Assembly (NCBI GenBank): GCA_021201515.1
Contig: JAJQET010000343.1
Span: 1 to 6,699, forward strand
Source: Clostridiales bacterium
Lineage (GTDB): Bacteria > Bacillota > Clostridia > Oscillospirales > Oscillospiraceae
Direction of reading: 5' to 3'
Length of the DNA stretch: 6,699 nt
Part shown: in pieces, positions 1 through 5,841 of the stretch
Layout: each line of letters begins with the position of its first letter
Numbering within the stretch: the stretch's first letter is position 1
The notes under the pieces: generated by a model
Seen by the model: only the letters and a program-made list of their open reading frames with translations
Told to the model about the DNA's origin: nothing
The model's database searches: none
Translations under genes and position numbers: made by a program

Positions 1-32
1 TTACACACAGAGATTTTTCAAGTGAATCATTT

Positions 33-37
33 GGAGG
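33..37 (+). promoter_or_regulatory. Ribosome binding site GGAGG of the small terminase gene
   Basis: GGAGG lies 8 bases before a TTG codon at 46. This spacing selects TTG-46 over the in-frame GTG at 22, which would lie upstream of the site, and over ATG-61. ATG-61 has only GAGGAAG at 51-57, just three bases before it, which is too close. The rest of positions 1-45 shows no gene or clear promoter. Confidence 0.6.
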
Positions 38-45
38 TTGAAACT

Positions 46-309
46 TTGCCGAGGAAGAAAATGACAACGGTAACAGCGCATGGTGACAGGCTGGAACAGC
101 TAAAGAACCTTGCCGCTGTTTTGGCCGTCAAAATTGACGAGACAACCAACGACCCGGAAGGCGCAAAGTCCCTCCCGCAACTTGCGAGGCAGTACCGGGA
201 GACAATCAGAGAGATTGAGGAAACAGAGGGGGCAAGCAAGAACGATGACGAAATCGGCGAGTTGTTATCAGCCAGACACGCTGATGGGAAGTCAGACGCC
301 GTCCGTTAG
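46..309 (+). CDS. Small terminase subunit-like protein (phage DNA packaging)
   Basis: An 87-residue protein read from a TTG start chosen by the GGAGG at 33-37. Its body is predicted helical and highly charged. After a basic N-terminus (PRKK, residues 2-5) there is a helix around GDRLEQLKNLAAVLAVKID (13-31), then a short loop and a second helix around LARQYRETIREIEETEG (46-62). The tail DEIGELLSARHADGK is polar. Such two-helix proteins of 80-130 residues directly before a large terminase are usually annotated as small terminase subunits, which recognise phage DNA and regulate the large subunit. No helix-turn-helix is obvious, so the assignment rests mainly on gene order and general resemblance to proteins at this place in Firmicutes and actinobacterial phages. 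The 3' end overlaps the large terminase by 26 bases, indicating translational coupling. Confidence 0.6.
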   Translation: MPRKKMTTVTAHGDRLEQLKNLAAVLAVKIDETTNDPEGAKSLPQLARQYRETIREIEETEGASKNDDEIGELLSARHADGKSDAVR

Positions 310-1678
310 GATATGCCCCCAATATGAGTACACGGACGGCGATGACGCCGCAACAATTCTTGCGGTCGGCGGCCTGATCGTTGACCCGTGGCAGAGGAAC
401 CTGCTGAGGGACTGGATGTGTCGGGCAGATGCAGACAGTTGGGCGGCAAAGACCTGCGGCCTGTCTGTTCCCCGCCAGAACGGGAAAACCTGCGTAACAG
501 CGGGCAGAACCGTCGCAGGAATGATTCTTTATAACGAATGGGTCATTTATACCGCCCACCTGCAAAAGACCGCCACAGAGACCTTCACGGAAATCAAAGC
601 CCTGTTGGAAACGCCCAGCTTGAAAAAGTACGTCAAAGAGATAAAAAACGCGCTCGGCAGAGAGCAGGTACTCTTAAAAAACGGCGCAAGGGTGATGTTC
701 GTGGCCCGAACGAGGAACGGCGGCCGCGGCCTGCATGGTGATACGCTGATTTTTGACGAGGCGCAGGAACTGACCTCCGACCAGCAGGCATCGTTCATTC
801 CTGCCATTTCCGCCTCACGAAATCCGCAGACAATTTGCCTTGGAACCCCACCGGATGAGAACTGCACAGGCGATGTGTTCCGCCGGATCAGAGCAAAAAC
901 GCTGAGCGGCGAGAGCAAAACAACCGCATGGACAGAGTATTCCGTTGAGGAAATAGGCAACATCGCAGACCGTTCCAGATGGGCGGCAACGAACCCTGCA
1001 TTGGGGCGCAGAATCCGTGAAAGCACCATCGAGGGCGAATTGCAGCAGATGGACGCGGATACCTTTGCCAGAGAACGCCTCGGATGGTGGTCAGAAGTTG
1101 GCAACAATGAAGACTATGCGATTCCAAAAGACCAATGGGAAGCTTGCGCATCAGAGGAAAAGAAACCAGAGGGTAAAACCGCTTACGGCGTCAAATTCTC
1201 GCTTGACGGTTCAGAGGTTTCCCTCTGCGGCGCTGTTTGCCCCGTTGACGGATTGGCAAGAGTATCGCTGATTGACCGTCGGAGAACCAGCGAGGGAATC
1301 CAATGGCTTGCCGATTGGCTGAATCAGCGGTATATGGAGGCGTCATGTGTCGTAATTGACGGCAAAAACGGCGTTGACTTCCTGATAGATAAAATCAAAG
1401 GCACATGGAAGTTCAAAAATTCCATCGTGCGACCGTCTGCCAAGGACGTAATCGCGGCGGCAAGCCAGCTTGCAAACGAGGTCACAGAGCAGGCCGTCAC
1501 ATGGTATCAATACCAGGCAGACCTTGAGGAAAGCGCCGTCACATCCATCAAGCGGCCTGTTTCCGGCGGCTGGGGGTTTGGCGGCGACAATTCTACCCCG
1601 ATCGAGGCGGCGGCGCTTGCCCTATGGGGCTGCAGAACGTCGAAACGCGACCCAAAAAGGAAAATGAGGATAGGATAA
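284..1678 (+). CDS. terL: Phage terminase large subunit (packaging ATPase and nuclease)
   Basis: The motor that drives phage DNA into the prohead and cuts it. The 464-residue product starts at ATG-284, inside the end of the previous gene. The beginning MGSQTPS is typical of this terminase family. The frame stays open back to 110, but that part only shadows the small-terminase gene. ATPase half: adenine-binding-like DPWQ (34-37), Walker A SVPRQNGKT (61-69), Walker B LIFDEAQ (155-161) and coupling motif ICLGTPP (184-190). Nuclease half, RNase H-like, from about 298: candidate metal-binding acids are D308 (FSLDGS), D359 (VVIDGKNG) and E441 (STPIEAAALALWG). Length is normal for the family and all motifs are intact, so it should be active. 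No strong ribosome binding site precedes ATG-284, so translation probably depends on coupling to the upstream gene. Whether packaging is cos or headful cannot be told here. Confidence 0.95.
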   Translation: MGSQTPSVRICPQYEYTDGDDAATILAVGGLIVDPWQRNLLRDWMCRADADSWAAKTCGLSVPRQNGKTCVTAGRTVAGMILYNEWVIYTAHLQKTATETFTEIKALLETPSLKKYVKEIKNALGREQVLLKNGARVMFVARTRNGGRGLHGDTLIFDEAQELTSDQQASFIPAISASRNPQTICLGTPPDENCTGDVFRRIRAKTLSGESKTTAWTEYSVEEIGNIADRSRWAATNPALGRRIRESTIEGELQQMDADTFARERLGWWSEVGNNEDYAIPKDQWEACASEEKKPEGKTAYGVKFSLDGSEVSLCGAVCPVDGLARVSLIDRRRTSEGIQWLADWLNQRYMEASCVVIDGKNGVDFLIDKIKGTWKFKNSIVRPSAKDVIAAASQLANEVTEQAVTWYQYQADLEESAVTSIKRPVSGGWGFGGDNSTPIEAAALALWGCRTSKRDPKRKMRIG

Positions 1679-1679
1679 C

Positions 1680-3152
1680 ATGGAGTTGAATTTCGGATAT
1701 GTTGACGGCCTCCCGCCGGAGGAGCACAGGAAACTGGCTGAGCTGAAAGAAATATACGACTTCCACAAATCGTCCAACAGGACAAAGCGGCGGTATTACA
1801 ACGGTAAAATCACCCTTGCCGAGGTAAATCTCGGTATTGCGCTGCCCAACGGTTTCAGTCGTCTCGAGGTCGGATGCGCATGGGGCGCGAAAACCGTCGA
1901 TGTTCTGGCGGCAAGGTCCATGTTTGACGGCTTTGTTGGCCAGAACGGCGCGGATGCGGATGAGATGAACAACATCATCCAGCGGAATCACCTGATTGCC
2001 GAATACACGAAAGCCTGCAAAGAGGAGCTGAAATACGGTTCCGCGTTTGCGGCGGTATCCGGCGAGCCTGGCAATGCGAAGATCCCCGTTCATTCCCCTC
2101 CAACCCCGGCGGCATGCTGGGACGGGCAAAAAGGCAGAATCGGATGTGGGTTCGCCTTTGAGGATGCCAGAAAAGATGAATCCGACGTGACCTGGTCGCC
2201 GGAACACGTCAATTTCTACACGGAAACTGACATCTGGCAGTTAGACCGGACGGACGGCCATTGGGAGGCCACAAGATTCCCGCAGAAGTTTGGCAGACCC
2301 CTGATGGTTCCTCTTGTTTGGGATGCCACAAGTGATAAACCGTTCGGCCAGTCACGGCTGAAAGAACCTGTCCGGCGGCTGATACAGGGTTACGTCAGGA
2401 CAGTGGCAAACGCCACCATTGGCCTCGAATTTGCTACCAGCCCGCAGAAATATCTGCTGGGCGTCACGGATGAGCAATACGACCAGCTTGTTGACGAGAA
2501 ATTCAAGCAGTATGTCGGCTCCGTCCTGCTGGGGACTGTAAATCCTGAAACAGGCGAAAAGCCAACGTTCGGGCAGTTGTCACAGGGCAGCATTGAGCCG
2601 CACGTCCAGATGCTGAGAATGCTGGCGACCCAATATTCTGCCGCTACCGGATTGACCGTGACCGACACGGGTGTGATCAACGACGCAAACCCCACCTCCA
2701 GCGAGGCAATTCTTGCGCAGTCACAGTCGCTGATTCTCATGGCGGAGCAGATGAACAAGGCGAACGGTGATGCGCTCTACCAAATCAGCCAGATGGCGCT
2801 TGCCATCGAATACGGCACCACGCCGGACGAATTGCCGGACGAGGAAAAGAGCATTGTAGCGCATTTCAAAAATCCGGCCATGCCGTCCGTAGCGGAAACG
2901 GCGGACGCGGCAATTAAAATCGCGTCAGCAAGAGAGGGATTTGCGAACACGGATATTTTTCTGGAGATGATAGGGTTTGACCAGGCGGACATCCGGCGCA
3001 TTAAAGCGCAGGAGCAGAGAGCCAAAGGCGAGCAAATCCTGTTAGAGGAGTTTGGCAATGCAGATAACGGCGGAGATGTGGAATCAGTACATCAGCCAAA
3101 TGTCGAAAATCAGTCAGACAGCGGCGGACAAGATGCAGGGATGGGTGGATAG
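1680..3152 (+). CDS. Phage portal protein, SPP1 gp6-like
   Basis: A 490-residue portal, the dodecameric ring at one capsid vertex through which DNA enters and leaves. ATG-1680 follows the terminase stop by one base. GAGG at 1666-1669 and AGGA at 1672-1675 can serve as ribosome binding sites. Recognition rests on length, position between terminase and MuF gene, and family-like blocks: the N-terminal helix with RRYYNGK (37-43), KEELKYGSAFAAV (114-126), the core PFGQSRLKEPVRRLIQGYVR (221-240), then SPQKYLLGV (254-262), and the long C-terminal helices NPTSSEAILAQSQSLILMAEQ (337-357). The last 30 residues are rich in Gly, Asp, Ser and Gln, probably a flexible tail, and are encoded in the 95-base overlap with the next gene. 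No truncation or frameshift is seen. Confidence 0.93.
   Translation: MELNFGYVDGLPPEEHRKLAELKEIYDFHKSSNRTKRRYYNGKITLAEVNLGIALPNGFSRLEVGCAWGAKTVDVLAARSMFDGFVGQNGADADEMNNIIQRNHLIAEYTKACKEELKYGSAFAAVSGEPGNAKIPVHSPPTPAACWDGQKGRIGCGFAFEDARKDESDVTWSPEHVNFYTETDIWQLDRTDGHWEATRFPQKFGRPLMVPLVWDATSDKPFGQSRLKEPVRRLIQGYVRTVANATIGLEFATSPQKYLLGVTDEQYDQLVDEKFKQYVGSVLLGTVNPETGEKPTFGQLSQGSIEPHVQMLRMLATQYSAATGLTVTDTGVINDANPTSSEAILAQSQSLILMAEQMNKANGDALYQISQMALAIEYGTTPDELPDEEKSIVAHFKNPAMPSVAETADAAIKIASAREGFANTDIFLEMIGFDQADIRRIKAQEQRAKGEQILLEEFGNADNGGDVESVHQPNVENQSDSGGQDAGMGG
3044..3050 (+). promoter_or_regulatory. Ribosome binding site AGAGGAG of the MuF-like gene, inside the portal gene
   Basis: AGAGGAG lies 7 bases before ATG-3058 and only one base before the in-frame TTG at 3052. 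The spacing favours ATG-3058 as the start of the minor head protein. Confidence 0.7.
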
Positions 3153-4080
3153 ACACGGCTTCACCGACAACAATGCCATGCTGAATGCTGCATTTGCCCT
3201 TTCCGAGCATTACGGCAGCGCCATCGGCGCCCTTGCCTGCCAAATGTATGAGGCCACAGCGGCGGCCCAGGGCGTCACCGTGAACCCGGCAGAGGCGGCG
3301 GCCACGCCGGAGTACAGCGAGGTCGCAAAAGCGGTCAACGGCGCAAAGAAACAGTCTGAAAAGCTGGTTCCGTCCACCGTCGGGCGGCTTGTGAAGCAGG
3401 TCGGGGCGGACACCACGCTGAAGAACGCACAGCGGGACGGCGCACAGTTCGCCTGGGTACCTCATGGCGATTCATGTGCCTTTTGCCTGATGCTGGCGTC
3501 AAGAGGCTGGCAGTATATGTCAAAGAAAGCGTTGAAGAACGGCCATGCGGAACATATCCACGCGAATTGTGACTGCCAGTACGCGGTGCGGTTTGACGGG
3601 AAAAGTACAGTGGAAGGGTATGACCCGGATAAATACAGGGAAATGTATGACAACGCCGAAGGGAACACACCGCAGGAAAAGCTAAATTCCATGCGGAGGG
3701 CGATGGCGGCGGAGAAAAAAGCGGTTGCGGAAAATAGTGAATCTGCTATAATAAAACTGCCCAGAGCAGAAGAAGCAGTGATTCCGACTGCAAAGTTTAC
3801 AGAGTATGCATTGAATCCCTACAAGGAGCCGGATAAAGCAACGGCATTTGAATTAGCACTTGGGTATAACGCAGAAAACGCTGAGGATTTGATAAAGCAA
3901 ATCAAAACGAAGCTTCCAGACAGCGCAGCAAAGAAAAAGGGGAATCGTGGCTATGGAATGACTTACGAAGTCATAATGGATATCACCGGGCCAAATGGGA
4001 AAACGGCAAAAGTGCTCACCGCCTGGATAGACGATAGTGAGAATGGAGAAATGAGATTAACCACAATGCACGTGGACTAG
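3058..4080 (+). CDS. MuF-like minor head protein with a C-terminal DUF6883-like (polymorphic toxin-type) domain
   Basis: A 340-residue, two-part protein. Residues 1-220 are a phage minor head protein of the MuF/SPP1 gp7 type, a few copies of which sit inside the head near the portal and may leave with the DNA. They are helical, then carry WVPHGDSCAFCLMLASRGW (133-151) and HIHANCDCQYAV (167-177). The C140-x2-C143 and H167/C171/C173 cluster looks metal-binding and is usual in the family. Residues 221-244 (AVAENSESAIIKLP and onward) form a linker. Residues 245-340 match my memory of DUF6883: KFTEYALNP (246-254), LGYNAENAEDLIKQI (268-282), YGMTYEV (299-305) and NGKTAKVLTAWI (313-324). That domain is seen at the C-termini of polymorphic toxins and is followed here by a candidate immunity gene. 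The tail's GC content is much lower than that of the head part. The start is ATG-3058. Head-protein role is well supported; toxin activity is inferred, and no catalytic residues are known to me. Confidence 0.88.
   Translation: MQITAEMWNQYISQMSKISQTAADKMQGWVDRHGFTDNNAMLNAAFALSEHYGSAIGALACQMYEATAAAQGVTVNPAEAAATPEYSEVAKAVNGAKKQSEKLVPSTVGRLVKQVGADTTLKNAQRDGAQFAWVPHGDSCAFCLMLASRGWQYMSKKALKNGHAEHIHANCDCQYAVRFDGKSTVEGYDPDKYREMYDNAEGNTPQEKLNSMRRAMAAEKKAVAENSESAIIKLPRAEEAVIPTAKFTEYALNPYKEPDKATAFELALGYNAENAEDLIKQIKTKLPDSAAKKKGNRGYGMTYEVIMDITGPNGKTAKVLTAWIDDSENGEMRLTTMHVD
3725..3752 (+). promoter_or_regulatory. Candidate internal sigma-A promoter with extended -10
   Basis: The -10 is TATAAT (3747-3752), preceded by TGC at 3744-3746, giving the exact extended -10 form TGnTATAAT. 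A weak -35, TTGCGG (3725-3730), sits 16 bases upstream. Transcription would start near 3758-3760, inside the MuF-like gene at the point where the structural part ends and the toxin-like part begins. The message would carry the candidate immunity gene at 4093 and stop at the terminator at 4291-4325. An extended -10 can work with a poor -35. This is a sequence match only; activity is inferred. Confidence 0.45.
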
Positions 4081-4092
4081 GATGGTGATAAA

Positions 4093-4257
4093 ATGATTGA
4101 ATTGTATGGAAAATATAAGTTGAAAGACGGAAGAACAGGTACTGCGGTAGAAATCCTTGGAAAGGGAGAGGCTTGTATATTTGAAGTAGATAAGCCGGGC
4201 CTGGAAGATAGAGTTTTTACAATTTTGGAAGAGGAAATAGAAGGGAAAATGAAGTAA
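4093..4257 (+). CDS. Small DUF4926-like protein, candidate immunity protein
   Basis: A 54-residue acidic protein 12 bases after the MuF-like gene. AGGA at 4079-4082 and GGTGAT at 4084-4089 are possible but weak ribosome binding sites, so translation may be coupled to the gene before it. The pattern YKLKDGRTGTAVEI (8-21), followed by alternating strand-like residues (ACIFEVDK, 27-34) and DRVFTILEEEIEG (39-51), suggests a small beta-barrel of SH3/KOW type and resembles DUF4926. I recall such proteins as partners encoded next to DUF6883 domains. It shares the low GC of the toxin-like tail and lies before the same terminator, so the two probably travel together. By position it should bind and neutralise the C-terminal domain of the preceding protein. 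The coding call is good. The immunity role is an inference from gene order, size and charge. Confidence 0.72.
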   Translation: MIELYGKYKLKDGRTGTAVEILGKGEACIFEVDKPGLEDRVFTILEEEIEGKMK

Positions 4258-4290
4258 GCGTGCATAGAGCGCTCAAAATTGGATTAGTTG

Positions 4291-4325
4291 AAAAAAGGAT
4301 TGTGAGAAATCACAGTCCTTTTTTT
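4291..4325 (+). terminator. Strong intrinsic terminator inside the head operon
   Basis: AAAAAAGGATTGTG (4291-4304) pairs with CACAGTCCTTTTTT (4311-4324) around the loop AGAAAT. This gives 14 pairs with a single T-G wobble, followed by a run of seven T (4319-4325). The matching A run on the other side means it could also stop transcripts coming from the right. It separates the toxin/immunity part from the scaffold and capsid genes. Confidence 0.88.
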
Positions 4326-4335
4326 ATATAAAAAT

Positions 4336-4358
4336 GGCAACTCGTGCCTCAAACGAGG
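4336..4358 (+). promoter_or_regulatory. Small alternative hairpins in the leader before the scaffold gene
   Basis: Three short stems compete for the same bases: GGCA/TGCC (4336-4339 with 4345-4348), CTCGT/ACGAG (4341-4345 with 4353-4357) and CCTC/GAGG (4347-4350 with 4355-4358, loop AAAC). They lie in the 75 bases between the terminator and the scaffold start, which otherwise hold only the ribosome binding site AAGGAG (4386-4391). I see no convincing promoter there. A role in expression of the capsid genes is possible, but the stems are short and may be chance. Confidence 0.25.
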
Positions 4359-4400
4359 GTTCAGGTCATTCATACCGTAAAAATGAAGGAGTAAGAAACG

Positions 4401-4817
4401 ATGGAAAACACGGAAACCAATCAGGCCCCGGAGCAGGCCGAACGCACATTCACGCAGGCGGAACTGGATGCTATCATCAAGAGCCGGTTGGCGGATGAAA
4501 AGAAAAAGTACGCCGACTATGATGCGCTGAAGGAAAAGGCCGGGCAGACTGAAAGCCTGCAGGCGGAACTGAACCAGCTGAAAACCACCAACAGCATCAA
4601 CCAGATGCGCTCTGCGGTCTCAAAAGAGATGGGCGTTCCGGTGGAACTGCTGGTTGGCGATGATGAGGAATCCTGCAAGGCATACGCAGAGAAAATCATC
4701 GCGTTCGCCAGGCCGAAACACTATCCGGGCACGAAAGCAAACCACAGCAGCGCAACCTCGCAGAGCGATGCGGCCATGCGAGAGTTCGCACGACAAATTT
4801 TTGGTAAAGGAGAGTAA
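4401..4817 (+). CDS. Capsid scaffolding protein (DUF4355-like)
   Basis: A 138-residue, highly charged helical protein just before the major capsid gene, the standard place for a scaffold that guides shell assembly and then leaves. The signature RTFTQAELDAIIKSRLADEK (15-34) begins the helix. The following KKKYADYDALKEKAGQTESL and QAELNQLK (35-62) should form a coiled coil. KEMGVPVELLVGDDEESCKAYAEKI (75-99) resembles the C-terminal part of this family. The polar segment HYPGTKANHSSATSQSDAA is a likely flexible linker before the last helix REFARQIFGKGE, whose end is expected to bind capsid protein by analogy with other scaffolds. AAGGAG (4386-4391) sits 9 bases before ATG-4401. No protease gene is nearby, so the scaffold may leave intact or be cut by a protease encoded elsewhere. 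Confidence 0.85.
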   Translation: MENTETNQAPEQAERTFTQAELDAIIKSRLADEKKKYADYDALKEKAGQTESLQAELNQLKTTNSINQMRSAVSKEMGVPVELLVGDDEESCKAYAEKIIAFARPKHYPGTKANHSSATSQSDAAMREFARQIFGKGE

Positions 4818-4822
4818 TTATC

Positions 4823-5713
4823 ATGGCAGCTTTACTCACTACTGATTTCAACATCCCTAACGACATCGCCACCGGCATCTTTGAGAAGGCACAGAAGGGG
4901 TCCACCCTCGCCCAGCTGTCCGGCGCCCGTCCGCAGAAATTCGGCACCCAGCAGGTTTGGGTCCTGACCTCTGCGCCCAAGGCCGAACTGGTCGGCGAGG
5001 CGGTGCAGAAATCCCCCACCCCTGCCGCCTATTCCAGCAAGACCATCACCCCGCTCAAGCTGCAGGTCACGATGCGGTTCTCTCAGGAGGTCAAGTGGGC
5101 CGATGAGGACACGCAGATCGGCGTCCTGCAGGATCTGTCCACCAATGCCGGCATCGCGCTGGGCCGCGCCCTCGACCTTGTTGGCATCCACAAGATCAAT
5201 CCTCTGACCGGCGAGGTTTCCTCTCTGGTGGCCGAGGGCCTGATCGACACCACCCAGAGCGTCACCCTGGACGGAACCGCCTACGATGAGGCCATCGAGG
5301 CCGCCGCAGGAGCCGTCATCTCTGCCGGTTACACCCCCAGCGGAATCGCCATGGACCCGACCCTGTCCTTCGGCCTGTCCACCATGCGGGACACCACTGG
5401 CCGCAAGATTTATACCGACATCGGCTTCGGCCAGAACATTACCAATTTCCTCGGAATGAACGCCGCCGTCAGCGACACCGTCTCCGCCAAGAATGAGATT
5501 GCTGTGGCGTCCGGTCTGCTGGGTATCGTCGGTCAGTTCGATGCGTTCCGGTGGGGCGTCCAGCGGTCCATCGCCGCTCACATGATCGAGTACGGCGACC
5601 CTGACGGGCTGGGCGACCTCCAGTGCCAGAACCAGCTGGCGATCCGCGCCGAAATCGTCTACGGCATTGGCATTCTGGACGCGACTGCCTTCGCCAAAAT
5701 CGTCAGCGCCTGA
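4823..5713 (+). CDS. Major capsid protein, HK97 fold
   Basis: A 296-residue shell protein. AAAGGAG (4806-4812) lies 10 bases before ATG-4823, and the gene starts five bases after the scaffold stop. HK97-type landmarks: an N-terminal arm (1-35), an E-loop region around VWVLTSAPKAELVGEAVQ (45-62), a P-domain strand and spine helix from LQVTMRFSQEVKWAD (80-94) through DLSTNAGIALGRALDLVGIH (104-123), an A-domain region GYTPSGIAMDPTLSFGLSTM (169-188), and the C-terminal FDAFRWGVQRSI (239-250), YGDPDGLGDLQCQNQ (257-271) and RAEIVYGIGILDATAFA (275-291), which are typical of this family in Gram-positive phages. There is no long N-terminal delta domain, in keeping with a separate scaffold. Codons end strongly in C or G, unlike the genes around it, as expected for the most heavily made protein of the virion. 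Confidence 0.94.
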   Translation: MAALLTTDFNIPNDIATGIFEKAQKGSTLAQLSGARPQKFGTQQVWVLTSAPKAELVGEAVQKSPTPAAYSSKTITPLKLQVTMRFSQEVKWADEDTQIGVLQDLSTNAGIALGRALDLVGIHKINPLTGEVSSLVAEGLIDTTQSVTLDGTAYDEAIEAAAGAVISAGYTPSGIAMDPTLSFGLSTMRDTTGRKIYTDIGFGQNITNFLGMNAAVSDTVSAKNEIAVASGLLGIVGQFDAFRWGVQRSIAAHMIEYGDPDGLGDLQCQNQLAIRAEIVYGIGILDATAFAKIVSA

Positions 5714-5838
5714 TGCGTTACATCTACAAAGCGACTGGCACAATCGTAGCATCGAGCGTTAAGCTCGACCCAATCCTGTTCCAGCCGATGAAGGAAATAA
5801 AGCCGGCTGGAACGAAACGGCCAACAAAGAAGGTGTAA
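5713..5838 (+). CDS. Small basic protein of unknown function between capsid and connector genes
   Basis: A 41-residue protein whose ATG shares its A with the capsid TGA stop (TGATG), so ribosomes finishing the capsid gene could restart here. No ribosome binding site of its own is visible. The sequence begins MRYIYKATGTIVASS, with short hydrophobic strands, and ends in a basic Lys/Arg- and Pro-containing tail (EIKPAGTKRPTKKV, 28-41). It has no membrane segment or signal peptide. Small proteins at this spot are common in Firmicutes phages and are mostly unnamed. A minor capsid or neck component is possible, but nothing in the sequence proves it. The tight fit between the capsid stop and the next gene's ribosome binding site (AAGGTG, 5830-5835) supports it being a real gene. 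Confidence 0.65.
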   Translation: MRYIYKATGTIVASSVKLDPILFQPMKEIKPAGTKRPTKKV

Positions 5839-5841
5839 CCC

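Larger units (their letters stand above)
3720..4325 (+). other. Low-GC cassette: toxin-like domain, candidate immunity gene and terminator
   Basis: A hand count gives about 41% GC over 3781-4320, with single 60-base blocks as low as 32% (4081-4140) and 35% (4201-4260). Sampled blocks outside give 70% (3241-3300), 63% (5101-5160) and 52% (541-600). The shift starts in the linker of the MuF-like protein, includes its last 95 or so codons and the next small gene, and ends at the terminator. Codons in the island more often end in A or T. This is the pattern expected of a swapped C-terminal toxin tip with its immunity gene. No inverted repeats, transposase or convincing direct repeats bound it, so exchange by homologous recombination in the shared MuF region is more likely than transposition. 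Confidence 0.6.

Noticed and set aside
110..283. Upstream extension of the large terminase frame to an ATG at 110.
   Set aside because: It overlaps almost the whole small-terminase gene, has no family-like content, and the characteristic MGSQTPS start is at 284.
1593..2207. A 204-codon open frame on the minus strand across the terminase-portal junction.
   Set aside because: Both genes beneath it are clearly real on the plus strand, and this product shows no domain or ribosome binding site worth noting.
4267..4274. Perfect palindrome GAGCGCTC after the immunity gene.
   Set aside because: Eight bases is too short to call an operator or recombination site, and no second copy was noticed.
4246..4398. 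Similar A-rich strings AAAATGAAGTAAG (end of the immunity gene) and AAAATGAAGGAGTAAG (scaffold ribosome binding site), which might be insertion-boundary repeats.
   Set aside because: They are short, low in complexity and differ by an insertion; one is codons plus a stop and the other a ribosome binding site, so chance is the simpler reading.
4832..5752. A 306-codon open frame on the minus strand, opposite the capsid gene.
   Set aside because: It mirrors the strong C/G third-base bias of the capsid gene, has a Gly/Asp/Arg-rich composition, no recognisable domain, and runs against an otherwise one-strand module.
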